Below, piece after piece: positions 25,915-35,969 of a DNA stretch of 64,000 nucleotides. The notes under the pieces were generated by a model. It did no database searches and was not told the DNA's origin. It saw nothing but the letters and a program-made list of their open reading frames with translations. This stretch comes from Flagellimonas flava (GTDB lineage Bacteria > Bacteroidota > Bacteroidia > Flavobacteriales > Flavobacteriaceae). The stretch is taken from NCBI RefSeq assembly GCF_900129665.1, contig NZ_FQWL01000005.1, positions 62,001-126,000 of the forward strand, read 5' to 3'. The position numbers were made by a program, and so were the translations under genes. Every line of letters starts with the position of its first letter. The first letter of the stretch is position 1.

Positions 25915-28900
25915 ATGAAAAAACTAAGGAACTTCCCTAAGAAAAGGAAGTATGCATTCCCAAAGTTTGACTTGAAAATGAAAATCTCGCTACTGCTCAT
26001 ATTAACAGTTTTTTTTCAATTACAGGCAGAGACGGGATATGCCCAAAAGGCAAAAATCACAGTCAATATGACCAATGCCTCCATCTTGGAGGTAATGAAT
26101 GAAATTGAATCAGTTTCGGAATTCAAATTTTTCTACAGTAGTCAAGAACTCGATTTAAGCCGTAAGGTAAGCATCAATGCAAAAAAGCAACGGATAGACA
26201 ATGTATTGCGTGAACTCTTTTCAAACGGAGTCGCTATTTACAAAGTCATCGAAAAACAAATTGTACTTACCCCGACCGGCACTTCTACTAGGGTTATACA
26301 ACCGGTAAAACAATCAAAACCGACCCAACAACCGGATCAAGCTCAGGTTTCAGGAACGGTTTCGGACTCAAATGGGACCCCATTGCCAGGTGCCAACATA
26401 GTTGAGAAAGGTACTACTAATGGTGTTGTAACCGATTTCGATGGTAATTTTTCAATCTCAATTGCAGATGCCAATGCAACCTTGGTAGTGTCTTATATAG
26501 GGTTTGAGAAGAAAGAGGTGGCTGTCAATGGACAGACCAGTATCAACGTATCATTGCAGGAAAGCACATCTGGCTTAGACGAAGTGGTGGTCATCGGTTA
26601 CGGAACGCAGGCCAAAAGTGATTTAACAGGAGCTCTGGTTTCCTTGGATGACGAGCAGATCAACAGCATTAATGCGCCAAGGGTAGAGGAAAGATTGAAA
26701 GCCCAGACCCCAGGTGTGCAAATCTCTTCGACTTCCAACCATCCCGGTGGAACCGTTCAGATTCGGATTAGAGGAAGCAACTCCATTCAAGGTGATAACA
26801 ATCCTTTAATTGTAATCGACGGACTTATAGGTGGAGACCTAACTTTTATAAACCCCAATGACATTGCCTCCTTAGAGGTATTGAAAGATGCTTCTGCTAC
26901 AGCAATTTATGGCTCTCGTGGTGCAAATGGGGTCATTATAGTCACTACTAAAAAAGGTAGAAAAGGAAAGCCGACCGTGAACCTTAATATATATGGAGGT
27001 GTACAAAATGTCAACAAGAAAATAGATTTGTTGAATGCCAATGAGTGGACCAGTATTTTGAATCAAAACCCGAATTCAATTAACCTTGATGGTCCTATTG
27101 CGGCGGATACGGACTGGCAAGATGAAATCTTCCAGACGGCTCCTATACAGAATTATCAGCTTTCGGTTTCCGGGGGTACCGAGAATACAAATTATCTTTT
27201 TTCGCTCAATTATTTTGATCAGGAAGGCGTCATAAAGAATGCCGACTTCAATCGAGCGACCATACGATTGAACCTAGAACAAAAACTAGGCAAAAAAATT
27301 AGGATTGGGAACAATCTTTCCTTTTCAAGAACGGTGAACAACTTAGTGAAAATGAACGAAGGCTTTGGGAACGATGGAGGGCCGGTAACTTTTGCAGCCC
27401 TTATTTCTTCGCCAGCTTATCCTGTTTTTGATGAATCCATAAACACATTTACCTATAATCCATTTGAGCCGATTGCGGAAAATCCTGTGCGTCTGGTGAA
27501 TCAAAGGGATGATGTTAGATCTACAAACTACCTTTTCGGAAATCTATACGGGGAATTGGATATTGTTAAAGGATTAACGTATAAGCTTAATTTTGGGTAT
27601 ATCCTCAGGGATTTTTTGCAGCAAAGATATGATAGCAGGGAACTGGTAGGTGTTCAAGATATCGGATTTGCCAATGTGAATAGTAGAAACCAAACAGATT
27701 ATCTGCTTGAGCATACCCTAAACTACTCCAACACCTTCAACGAGGTACACAATCTGAATGTCCTTGCTGGATTCACTACACAAGCAATTGAGAACAAGGG
27801 ACTATCGACTAGTGCATCAGGTTTCTCCAGTGATGAACTCGGATTTAATGGTATTCAACTGGCGACAAACCTGGGGCCGGCATTTACTTTCTTTGATAGG
27901 AGGACTTTAGCTTCTTTTTTAGGTAGGATCAATTATTCCTACGGCGGCAAATATTTACTTTCAGCTTCGTTTAGGGCTGATGGAGCCTCTGTTTTTGCCA
28001 AAAATAACAAATGGGCTTATTTTCCTTCAGCTTCAGTAGGTTGGCGAATAAGTCAAGAGGAATTCTTAAAGGATAGTAAGACCATAAGCAATCTTAAGTT
28101 GAGGGGGAGCTATGGGGTGACTGGAAGTCAGGCTATTCAGCCTTACCAATCTTTAGCAGCGTTCCAATCCGGTGTCGCTATAAATTTTGGCGAAGAAGTA
28201 GCCTTGAATGGATCGATTCCAAGTCGTATAGCGAACAACGATTTAAAATGGGAGACTACTACTTCCTATAACGTTGGCTTGGATTTAGGACTTTTCAACC
28301 AAAGAATAGACTTCACTGCGGAATATTATTATAAGAAAACCGAGGATCTCCTTTTCGATAAAGAGCTTCCTAAATATACAGGGTTCAGCAGCCAGGTTCA
28401 GAACATCGGTAGTATGCGCAACGAAGGATTTGAATTTGCATTGAATACGGTCAACGTAAACTCTGATACATTTAGGTGGAATACGAACTTCAATATTTTC
28501 TTCAACGAAAACGAGGTTTTGGACCTTGGTGGGGACGAAAATTTGATCTTGAGTTCTGGCTCGGTCTTTAGTGAGATAAGCGAGAGCGGCATATTGACTC
28601 CTGGTGAACCTTTGGGATCGTTTTATGGGTTTGTGTTTGATGGTATTTACCAGAATCAGGCTGAAGTTGATGCCATAAATGACCCCCGTGGCGCGCCAGG
28701 TAGAGTAAAGTTTAAAGATGTCAATGGGGACGGTGCTATAGATTCTGAAGACCGAACTGTTATCGGTAATGCCCAACCCGATTTTATATGGGGCTTAACC
28801 AATAATCTATCTTACAAAAATATCGACTTGGACTTTACCCTTCAGGGTGTACAGGGCAATGAAGTTTTTTGGACAACCGAATTTCAACTTTCCAGGGTTG

Positions 28901-29283
28901 GCCGAGAATCCAATTCTTTAGCCTCGATAAGGAACTTTTGGAATGGTGAAGGCACCAGTAATACGGTTCAGGGTCTTGGTGAGGGACCCGGAGACATGTC
29001 AAGCAGATATATTCATGATGGGTCCTATATACGATTACAAAATTTGTCGCTAGGATTTAATTTTCCAAGAACATTATTAGACAGGTTAAAAATACAGGCT
29101 GCCAAAGTATATGTGAGTGGCCAAAACCTATTTACTATAACCAATTATCCGGGCTATGATCCTGAAGTGAATTCAAGAGGAGGAAATGACAATTTATCTA
29201 ATCAAAACATTTTGTTGGGTTATGATCATGGTGGATTTCCAGGAGTAAAAATTTATAACATCGGTCTTAATTTGACCTTTTAA
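25915..29283 (+). CDS. SusC/RagA TonB-dependent glycan importer with STN domain
   Basis: 1,122-aa outer-membrane TonB-dependent transporter that imports oligosaccharides. A signal sequence ends near GYAQK (residue 43). An STN signalling domain follows (about 48-112), then a CarboxypepD_reg-like domain (about 140-215: VSGTVSDSNGTPLPGANIVE), the plug with the SusC signature VVVIGYGTQAKSDLTGA, then LKDASATAIYGSRGANGVI, and the barrel to the C-terminal aromatic strand. The STN domain marks it as a signal-transducing member that pairs with FecR/FecI just upstream. SusD follows by 11 nt. The ligand is probably a sulfated galactan fragment, judging from neighbours only. Confidence 0.97.
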   Translation: MKKLRNFPKKRKYAFPKFDLKMKISLLLILTVFFQLQAETGYAQKAKITVNMTNASILEVMNEIESVSEFKFFYSSQELDLSRKVSINAKKQRIDNVLRELFSNGVAIYKVIEKQIVLTPTGTSTRVIQPVKQSKPTQQPDQAQVSGTVSDSNGTPLPGANIVEKGTTNGVVTDFDGNFSISIADANATLVVSYIGFEKKEVAVNGQTSINVSLQESTSGLDEVVVIGYGTQAKSDLTGALVSLDDEQINSINAPRVEERLKAQTPGVQISSTSNHPGGTVQIRIRGSNSIQGDNNPLIVIDGLIGGDLTFINPNDIASLEVLKDASATAIYGSRGANGVIIVTTKKGRKGKPTVNLNIYGGVQNVNKKIDLLNANEWTSILNQNPNSINLDGPIAADTDWQDEIFQTAPIQNYQLSVSGGTENTNYLFSLNYFDQEGVIKNADFNRATIRLNLEQKLGKKIRIGNNLSFSRTVNNLVKMNEGFGNDGGPVTFAALISSPAYPVFDESINTFTYNPFEPIAENPVRLVNQRDDVRSTNYLFGNLYGELDIVKGLTYKLNFGYILRDFLQQRYDSRELVGVQDIGFANVNSRNQTDYLLEHTLNYSNTFNEVHNLNVLAGFTTQAIENKGLSTSASGFSSDELGFNGIQLATNLGPAFTFFDRRTLASFLGRINYSYGGKYLLSASFRADGASVFAKNNKWAYFPSASVGWRISQEEFLKDSKTISNLKLRGSYGVTGSQAIQPYQSLAAFQSGVAINFGEEVALNGSIPSRIANNDLKWETTTSYNVGLDLGLFNQRIDFTAEYYYKKTEDLLFDKELPKYTGFSSQVQNIGSMRNEGFEFALNTVNVNSDTFRWNTNFNIFFNENEVLDLGGDENLILSSGSVFSEISESGILTPGEPLGSFYGFVFDGIYQNQAEVDAINDPRGAPGRVKFKDVNGDGAIDSEDRTVIGNAQPDFIWGLTNNLSYKNIDLDFTLQGVQGNEVFWTTEFQLSRVGRESNSLASIRNFWNGEGTSNTVQGLGEGPGDMSSRYIHDGSYIRLQNLSLGFNFPRTLLDRLKIQAAKVYVSGQNLFTITNYPGYDPEVNSRGGNDNLSNQNILLGYDHGGFPGVKIYNIGLNLTF

Positions 29284-29294
29284 AAAAAAAGAAA

Positions 29295-30800
29295 ATGAGA
29301 AAAATAATGATTCTTGCAATCTTGATAGTGCTGTCAAGTGCATGCAGTGATTTTTTGGAAGAAGAACCAAAGGACTTTTTATCGCCCGATAATTTTCCCA
29401 ATACACAGAATGATGTTATACAACTTATTGGAGGAGTGCAAACTAGATTTGGCAGAAACGACTATTATGACAGGGATTTATGGGATGTCGTAGGTTATGG
29501 GGCTGATCATGTTACATCCAGATTCTTGCCTGGGAATATCCGAGGGGATATGGAGCACTATACATTTTTAACAGATAACCCAAGAATACTGTCTCTATGG
29601 GAAACCAACTATTTTGGCATCAATGCGATGAACCAGATATTACAGGCATTGGAGGGACGTGATGAGGGTTGGATTCCTGGATATAGGGGTGCCGCTTTGT
29701 CCTTCAGGGCGCTATTCTATTTTCATTTGGTTCAGTTGTTTGGAGATTTGCCCATTGTTACCGAACCCATATCCGACCTGGGATCTGGACTTGAGGTGGG
29801 CAGAAGCCCAGTTGCCGAGGTATATGCGTTGATTGAAAATGATCTTTTGGAGGCAGAGTCTTTGTTGGAAGGTGTCGATTTTGGAAGACCGGGATTGCCC
29901 ACGGTAGGGTTTGCAAAGACGTTACTTGCCAATGTATATCTGACTATGGCCGGATTTCCTTTAGAAGATGATTCCAAATGGGCATTGGCGGCAGCCAAGG
30001 CGAAAGAAGTTAAGGCCTCGGGAACTTATAGCTTGGTAAGACCGTTTTCCGATCTTTGGTTGATAGCCAACGAAAATGGCCCTGAACATATTTTTTCTAC
30101 CCAAAGGGATATGGCAGAGAGCAGTCTTCAGGCATTTTTTCCGGCGCGAACACGACCGAACTTTATAGGATATCAATCGGGAACTTCAAATTATAATGGA
30201 GATTGGGGTCTATATAACAAGTATTCCGATGAGGATTTGCGACGATCGGCCTCTTTTGATACGATTATTGTAAGTACTGAAACGGCCTCTGTGGATTCCC
30301 CTGTTAGAATTTGGAATTATACTGAATTCAATGGAGGTACCAATCCGAAGGAAACAAGGCCATACAGCCTAAAATACTTTGATTCAGGCCGACCTTATAA
30401 CGAGTTTAGAAATTTCGGCAGAAGGCAGCCAACAAATTTCCCAATTTATAGATATGCAGAGGTATTACTTTTTATAGCAGAGGCTGATAATGAAGCAAAT
30501 AATGGCCCAACACAAGATGCTTACGATGCCATTAATGAGGTAAGGGATAGGGCCGGACTTGCACCCTTATCGGGATTGGGTCAAGATGAATTCAGGGATG
30601 CTGTTCGATTGGAAAGGGAATTAGAACTAAACTTTGAATTGAAGCGGCGTTTCGACTTAGTGAGGTATGGAATATTTTATGAGGTCATGTCGCAAGAGGA
30701 ATTTGCTGAGGATGGTATTCAGCCTCATCACGTACTTTATCCAATTCCTGCAAACGAACTCTCGGTGAATCCAAGTCTTGAACAGAATCCTGGATATTGA
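29295..30800 (+). CDS. SusD/RagB glycan-binding lipoprotein
   Basis: 501-aa surface lipoprotein: signal MRKIMILAILIVLSSAC with acylated Cys17, then SDFLEEEPKDFLSP, the usual SusD opening. An N-terminal TPR-like helical part includes RALFYFHLVQLFGDLP, and the C-terminal part includes FPIYRYAEVLLFIAEA. It lids the SusC barrel and captures glycan. It is followed by a terminator, so SusCD may form one transcript that ends here. Confidence 0.97.
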   Translation: MRKIMILAILIVLSSACSDFLEEEPKDFLSPDNFPNTQNDVIQLIGGVQTRFGRNDYYDRDLWDVVGYGADHVTSRFLPGNIRGDMEHYTFLTDNPRILSLWETNYFGINAMNQILQALEGRDEGWIPGYRGAALSFRALFYFHLVQLFGDLPIVTEPISDLGSGLEVGRSPVAEVYALIENDLLEAESLLEGVDFGRPGLPTVGFAKTLLANVYLTMAGFPLEDDSKWALAAAKAKEVKASGTYSLVRPFSDLWLIANENGPEHIFSTQRDMAESSLQAFFPARTRPNFIGYQSGTSNYNGDWGLYNKYSDEDLRRSASFDTIIVSTETASVDSPVRIWNYTEFNGGTNPKETRPYSLKYFDSGRPYNEFRNFGRRQPTNFPIYRYAEVLLFIAEADNEANNGPTQDAYDAINEVRDRAGLAPLSGLGQDEFRDAVRLERELELNFELKRRFDLVRYGIFYEVMSQEEFAEDGIQPHHVLYPIPANELSVNPSLEQNPGY

Positions 30801-30897
30801 TTGGTGTTAGGATAAACGATTAACGGATAGTTGTGCAAGCAAAAGGCCTTTTTAGAGGGGCTATGTTAGTAATTATTTGAGTTAGGTTTTTTTAAGA

Positions 30898-30945
30898 AAA
30901 GAGTATCCCTGCTACACCACGAATTGGAATCAGGGTGCTCTTTTT
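30898..30945 (+). terminator. Intrinsic terminator after susD
   Basis: Stem AAAGAGTATCCCTG with CAGGGTGCTCTTT (one bulge, one G-T pair), 19-nt loop, T run then A run. It separates SusCD from the enzyme genes downstream. Confidence 0.8.
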
Positions 30946-31076
30946 AAAAAAATGAGCCTAAGCCTATCTACAATTGATTCTTTAGTCATATCTGAACTTC
31001 CTTTCTAAGGTATTAGACTTATTCAAGATTAATACGAATACTCTACAGCAGTTTCTAGAACACAAAATTCCCTAGA

Positions 31077-32276
31077 ATGATTATAAAAGATGAACAAATA
31101 ATGGAACAAGGCTTTAAGAAAGTCAATTATTGGCCAAAGGGGTATACTGTTGTACTACTTATTTTTTTAACTACAATGGAGGTTTTCGGATTTGATAATA
31201 TGAGCGATTCTTTAATTACTAAAGAAGTTTTTGGTATTATGCCCGATGGTAAAAAAGTCAACTTGTTCAGCCTTAAAAACTCTAGTGGCCTGGTTGTCAA
31301 AATTACCGATTACGGAGGCACGGTGGTATCGGTGCAAACCCCTGACCGAAATGGAAATAGCGCCGATATCATAATTGGATATGATTCGTTTGAAGACCTG
31401 TACCATAAAAACGATTCCTATTTTGGTGTTCTTGTAGGCCGATACGCCAACAGGATAGGTAATGCAAGATTCAGCCTAGCCGGAAAGGAGCATGTATTGT
31501 CAGCTAACAATGGCGACCACCATCTTCATGGCGGAGTCAAGGGAAATTTGGACAAGGTTCTTTGGTCGTCACAAATTGTCGATGAAAAAGAACAACCAAG
31601 ACTAAGACTGACATACCATAGTTCCGAAAATTCATCCGAATATTCGGGAAATGTCGATCTACAGGTCGATTATAGCTTGACCGAGAATAACGAACTGGTC
31701 ATAGAATATAGGGCTTCGTCGGACAAGCCGACAATAATCAACCTGACGAACCATAGTTATTTTAACCTTTTAGGCCTTTCAGACGGTGATGACCCAATCG
31801 AAAATGTATTGGGGCATGAAGTAAGCATTAACGCGGATTTTTATACCCCTGTTGATGAGACACTGATACCTACTGGTGAGATTATCTCTGTAAAGAATAC
31901 GCCAATGGATTTTATAGCTCCAAAAACCATTGGTTTGGAAATAGGCTCCGTTTCTGGGGGATACGATCATAATTATGTTCTTAACAAAACAGAAAGGGAC
32001 GTTCTTAGTTTGGCCGCAAAGGTACTAGAACCCAAGTCAGGGCGGACTCTTACCGTACTGACCACCAAACCCGGACTCCAATTCTATACGGGCAATTTCT
32101 TGGATGGCACCCAAATCGGAAAGTATGGGAAACCCATCATAAAAAATGGTGGATTCTGTATGGAATCACAGTTTTTTCCTAATTCCCCTAACCAGCATCA
32201 TTTCCCAAGCCCAGTGCTACTTCCCAGTGAAACCTATACCCACAAAACAGTTTACAAGTTTGGAATCAAGAAATGA
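31077..32276 (+). CDS. Aldose 1-epimerase (mutarotase), exported
   Basis: About 399 aa. GalM-type enzyme interconverting alpha- and beta-anomers, mainly galactose and glucose. Family blocks: FGVLVGRYANRIGNARF, then HHLHGG, INLTNHSYFNL with catalytic His, GYDHNYVL, and GLQFYTGNFLDG. A hydrophobic segment (VVLLIFLTTMEVFGF) after a short N-terminus suggests export to the periplasm. ATG 31077 and ATG 31101 are both possible starts. It overlaps the next gene by 4 bp (ATGA), so the two are translationally coupled. It would prepare galactose released outside the cytoplasm for uptake and for galactokinase. Confidence 0.93.
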   Translation: MIIKDEQIMEQGFKKVNYWPKGYTVVLLIFLTTMEVFGFDNMSDSLITKEVFGIMPDGKKVNLFSLKNSSGLVVKITDYGGTVVSVQTPDRNGNSADIIIGYDSFEDLYHKNDSYFGVLVGRYANRIGNARFSLAGKEHVLSANNGDHHLHGGVKGNLDKVLWSSQIVDEKEQPRLRLTYHSSENSSEYSGNVDLQVDYSLTENNELVIEYRASSDKPTIINLTNHSYFNLLGLSDGDDPIENVLGHEVSINADFYTPVDETLIPTGEIISVKNTPMDFIAPKTIGLEIGSVSGGYDHNYVLNKTERDVLSLAAKVLEPKSGRTLTVLTTKPGLQFYTGNFLDGTQIGKYGKPIIKNGGFCMESQFFPNSPNQHHFPSPVLLPSETYTHKTVYKFGIKK

Positions 32277-34435
32277 TTGAGTTGAAAGAAAATATCGGCA
32301 ACAATTTAAATAAAACGCTCAATTGTTTTACAAACAAAATTTTTGGGCAAAATGGACATACAATTCTCCACCTACTTTTTTTCATCGTTTGGTCAGTTCC
32401 AACTTTTGCATCGGCCGAATCACTATATCAAGAGAGTTGTTATGCACGTTTGGAAAATGACACCCTTATACTGGGAAATACAAGAATTGAACGACAATTT
32501 CTATGGAACGGAGGTAATCTACTTGGCTTGGCCATCACCAATAAGGATTCCAATCATACTTGGGCAATAAAAACTGAACCAAATACTACTTTTCCTGAGG
32601 AGGGTAGTTCCCCGAAAAATGCAACATTTGAAGCTCAGTGGGTTGCAGGCACTAATATCTTGAATGGTCATCTGGAGGCCACCCTAAAATATTCCCTTGG
32701 TGAATTACATATTAAAAAGGTGTTCAGAATTTATCCTGATACTCCAGCCATAGTCTGCGATATTTATCTCAAAGGAAAAACAAGGATAGATTGGAATGAT
32801 AAGACTTTTACTCAATCGGCAATGTCGGGGGAAGAAAAAAAGTTGTTAAAACAATTAGAAGAAACCAATCCGTTCCCAATCTTGGATAGGCTCATAATGC
32901 CTGGCAACCATTGGAAATTAAACGTTGTTGATTTTAAGGATGTTACCGACATAAACAACAATTTAATACAAGACGAGAACTACTTGGCCTTTAATCGACC
33001 CTTATTGCTAAAGGGTAATCTATTGTTTGCCTTTGACCAGATAAAAGAAGAGCAGCTTTTTGTTTTAAAAGAGGCCCCTCTATCCAATAAGCAATTGTAT
33101 TATCCGGGCTATGATTTTTATTTCAAGTACGATGAACTACAGGTCGTGGGTCTGGGAATGAATACCTCCAATATAAAGGAAACGGAATGGACAAGGGGGT
33201 ACGGAGTTGTAATTGGAGTGGCAGGGTTGGATGAGTTGGGTAAGCTTGAAGCATTGCGATTGTATCAAAAACAATTGCGGAACCGTGATTCAATCCGTGA
33301 CGAGATGTTGATGATGAACACTTGGGGAGATCGCGGCCAAGACGGAAAAATCAACGAAGTATTCGCAATACGCGAGTTGGAGGCAGGATCTAGATTGGGC
33401 ATAACCCATTTGCAATTGGATGATGGATGGCAAAAAGGCCTTTCAAAAAATTCTGTTGATGAATCCGGGAATTTGTGGAACCAGTGGGATGCGGAAAGTT
33501 GGGAGCCCCATCCGGAACGGTTCCCCAATGGCCTGGAACCAATACTTGAAAAAGCCAAGTTCCTTGGTATAAAATTGGGACTCTGGTTTCATCCAAGCGA
33601 TGCAGATAGTTATAAGAATTGGGAGCAGGATGCAAATGTGCTTTTATCGCTATACGAAAAATATGGTATAACGAATTTTAAGATTGATGGCATTGAATTG
33701 CCTGATAAACAATCTGAAATCAATCTTCGCAGGCTTTTCGACAAAGTAGTGGAAGATACCGAAGGCAAGGTAGTGTTTAATTTGGATGCGACCGCGGGAA
33801 AACGGGGAGGCTACCATTATTTACAGGAATATGGAAACATTTTCCTTGAAAATCGGTATACGGATTGGAGCAATTACTACCCACATTGGACATTGCGAAA
33901 CCTGTGGATGCTCTCCCGCTATGTTCCTGCAGAAAATCTTCAAATAGAATTTTTGAACAAATGGCGCAACGAGGAAAAATATAGGTCGGATGATCCATTC
34001 GCTCCCCACAAACTACCCTTCGACTATCAGTTTGCCATAACCATGATGGGCCAGCCATTGGCTTGGTTTGAAGGGAGCAATCTTCCTGAAAAGGCATTTG
34101 ACATTTCCCCGATCGTACAGGGATATAAGGAGGTCATGCATGACATTCACTCAGGCATTATTTTACCCATTGGTGAAGAACCTTCAGGAAAATCATGGAC
34201 AGGCTTTCAATCCTTAAAGGAGAACCATGAGGGCTACTTTCTTGTGTTCAGGGAAGGTAATGACAACGACGCAGCATCCATAAATACTTGGCTTCCTCAA
34301 GGCAGAAAAGTAATCATGACCAGTATACTTGGCCATGGTCAGGACTTTGAAGCATTAGTGGATGATCAAGGAAGTATTCAATTCATGTTGCCTAAAGCGA
34401 ACAGTTTTGCACTTTACAGATATCAATACAACTGA
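32273..34435 (+). CDS. GH36-like alpha-galactosidase
   Basis: 720-aa retaining glycoside hydrolase of clan GH-D. An exported N-terminus (signal about residues 28-48, ending SAES) leads to an N-terminal beta-sandwich (about 50-330) and a (beta/alpha)8 barrel. Barrel motifs: WGDRGQDGK, ITHLQLDDGWQ, LGLWFHP. Probable nucleophile D472 is in NFKIDG. Probable acid/base D531 is in ENRYTDW. Family: GH36 or a neighbouring clan member; exact specificity (alpha-galactose or a substituted galactose) cannot be fixed. It follows the mutarotase with ATGA overlap and precedes two sulfatases, fitting removal of alpha-galactosyl units from a sulfated galactan. Confidence 0.87.
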   Translation: MIELKENIGNNLNKTLNCFTNKIFGQNGHTILHLLFFIVWSVPTFASAESLYQESCYARLENDTLILGNTRIERQFLWNGGNLLGLAITNKDSNHTWAIKTEPNTTFPEEGSSPKNATFEAQWVAGTNILNGHLEATLKYSLGELHIKKVFRIYPDTPAIVCDIYLKGKTRIDWNDKTFTQSAMSGEEKKLLKQLEETNPFPILDRLIMPGNHWKLNVVDFKDVTDINNNLIQDENYLAFNRPLLLKGNLLFAFDQIKEEQLFVLKEAPLSNKQLYYPGYDFYFKYDELQVVGLGMNTSNIKETEWTRGYGVVIGVAGLDELGKLEALRLYQKQLRNRDSIRDEMLMMNTWGDRGQDGKINEVFAIRELEAGSRLGITHLQLDDGWQKGLSKNSVDESGNLWNQWDAESWEPHPERFPNGLEPILEKAKFLGIKLGLWFHPSDADSYKNWEQDANVLLSLYEKYGITNFKIDGIELPDKQSEINLRRLFDKVVEDTEGKVVFNLDATAGKRGGYHYLQEYGNIFLENRYTDWSNYYPHWTLRNLWMLSRYVPAENLQIEFLNKWRNEEKYRSDDPFAPHKLPFDYQFAITMMGQPLAWFEGSNLPEKAFDISPIVQGYKEVMHDIHSGIILPIGEEPSGKSWTGFQSLKENHEGYFLVFREGNDNDAASINTWLPQGRKVIMTSILGHGQDFEALVDDQGSIQFMLPKANSFALYRYQYN

Positions 34436-34458
34436 GATGATAAAGAATTTTTATACAA

Positions 34459-35910
34459 ATGGCCAAACACTATATGACTCATAAGAATCAAAATATTGCA
34501 AGGTATGTTTATGGCTGTATATGGATTTTTCCCATGGTACTAGTTTTTGCGTGCGGCACAAAGACCTACAATAGTGAGCGCACACGACCAAATGTACTTT
34601 TTATTTCAGTGGATGATTTGAGACCCGAACTGGGCTGTTACGGCAAATCACAAATACTTTCTCCCAATATGGATAAACTGGCCGCTGAGGGCACGCTCTT
34701 TGAACGGGCCTATTGCAATGTACCTGTCTGTGGAGCTTCGAGGGCCAGTATCCTAACCGGTTTACGACCCAACCCTACACGCTTTCTTACCCATAAAAGC
34801 TATATCGATGTTGATGCGCCGAACGTGGTTACGCTGCCCCAACATTTTAAACGCAACGGATACCTGACCTTAAGCTTGGGAAAGGTGCTACACAATTGGG
34901 CAGACGATGCCCTTCAAAGTTGGAGCGAACCACCCTGGCATCCAAGAGTGTTCGAAGAAGGAAATGCTGGAAGACAAAGACTTAATTATCAATTGGATGT
35001 AAATAAGGATAAGAGACCGCCCTATGAAAGGGCGGAAGTTATCGATACTGCCTATCTGGACGGAAAGATCGCGAACCGCGCAATAAGGGAGCTGCAGAGG
35101 TTCGCTGAAAGCGACCAGCCTTTTTTCATCGCCATGGGCTTCGTAAAGCCGCACCTGCCCTTCAATGCCCCCGCCAAGTACTGGGACCTCTATGACCCGG
35201 ATAAAATCGAGTTCCCCGAATTCATGGAATACCCGGAGAACGTTCCGGACGAGGCGCGCCATAATTCCAGCGAATTGCGCACGTACGATGACATTCCCAA
35301 AGAAGGCCCTTTGTCCGATGCAATGGCGCGATCATTGATGCATGGCTACTATGCGTGCGTGAGCTATGTGGATGCCCAGATCGGGAGAGTGATGAAGGAG
35401 TTGAAAAGGCTTGGGCTGGAGGAGAATACGATTGTGGTGGTATGGGGCGACCATGGCTGGAGCCTAAGGGAGCACGGACTTTGGTGCAAGCATTCCACAT
35501 TTGATGTCGCTATGCGGGCACCCCTCATTGTAAAGACCCCGGTCAATAAAGGTGATCAAAGGGTTCATTCATTAGTGGAATTCGTTGACTTGTATCCTAC
35601 GCTGTGTGATTTGGCCGACCTAACTAAACCCAGTCATCTCCAAGGCGATAGTTTTACCTACTTGTTGGGAGACCCAGATGCGAACGGAAAAGAAGCGGTT
35701 TTTGGCAGATGGCAAAATGCTGATTTTATGAAAACCAGACAACATGGCTATACAGAATGGTTTTCCGAAGATGGCAAATCACAAGCTCGAATGCTCTATG
35801 ATCATTTGATCGACCCAAACGAAACCAAAAATATTGCTCAAAAACAGGGTAATGCCGATATGATAAACAAGTTCAGCGAACGTGTTGAAGAATTACGTCA
35901 AATTGAATAA
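34459..35910 (+). CDS. Sulfatase lipoprotein, iduronate-2-sulfatase-like (copy 1)
   Basis: 483-aa sulfatase with a lipoprotein signal (lipobox VFAC, Cys32). N-terminal metal block SVDDLRPELGCYG is as in iduronate-2-sulfatase relatives. The activation motif is CGASR (C91), in which Ala replaces the usual Pro; CxAxR is still accepted by FGEs. Later blocks: LGKVLHNW, FFIAMGFVKPHLPFNAP, VVWGDHGWSLREHG. It is tandem with a paralogue at 35970. A 454-bp block (35047-35500) is almost identical to its counterpart there, while the flanks are diverged. Likely acts on galactan sulfates in the periplasm or at the surface. Confidence 0.93.
   Translation: MAKHYMTHKNQNIARYVYGCIWIFPMVLVFACGTKTYNSERTRPNVLFISVDDLRPELGCYGKSQILSPNMDKLAAEGTLFERAYCNVPVCGASRASILTGLRPNPTRFLTHKSYIDVDAPNVVTLPQHFKRNGYLTLSLGKVLHNWADDALQSWSEPPWHPRVFEEGNAGRQRLNYQLDVNKDKRPPYERAEVIDTAYLDGKIANRAIRELQRFAESDQPFFIAMGFVKPHLPFNAPAKYWDLYDPDKIEFPEFMEYPENVPDEARHNSSELRTYDDIPKEGPLSDAMARSLMHGYYACVSYVDAQIGRVMKELKRLGLEENTIVVVWGDHGWSLREHGLWCKHSTFDVAMRAPLIVKTPVNKGDQRVHSLVEFVDLYPTLCDLADLTKPSHLQGDSFTYLLGDPDANGKEAVFGRWQNADFMKTRQHGYTEWFSEDGKSQARMLYDHLIDPNETKNIAQKQGNADMINKFSERVEELRQIE
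35047..35500 (+). repeat. Homogenised sulfatase block, copy 1
   Basis: Aligns without gaps to 36660-37113; I count about two dozen mismatches. Identity drops sharply on both sides within the two sulfatase genes. It is also visibly richer in G and C than flanking sequence. Best read as gene conversion or partial duplication. Confidence 0.85.
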
Positions 35911-35969
35911 CAAGTGTACCCTTAAGGGAACATTATTGGAACAATAAGAAATTATATAAACAGAACACA

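Noticed and set aside
28285..28776. Antisense open frame of 163 codons within susC
   Set aside because: Full overlap with the conserved SusC barrel and no signal or motif of its own.
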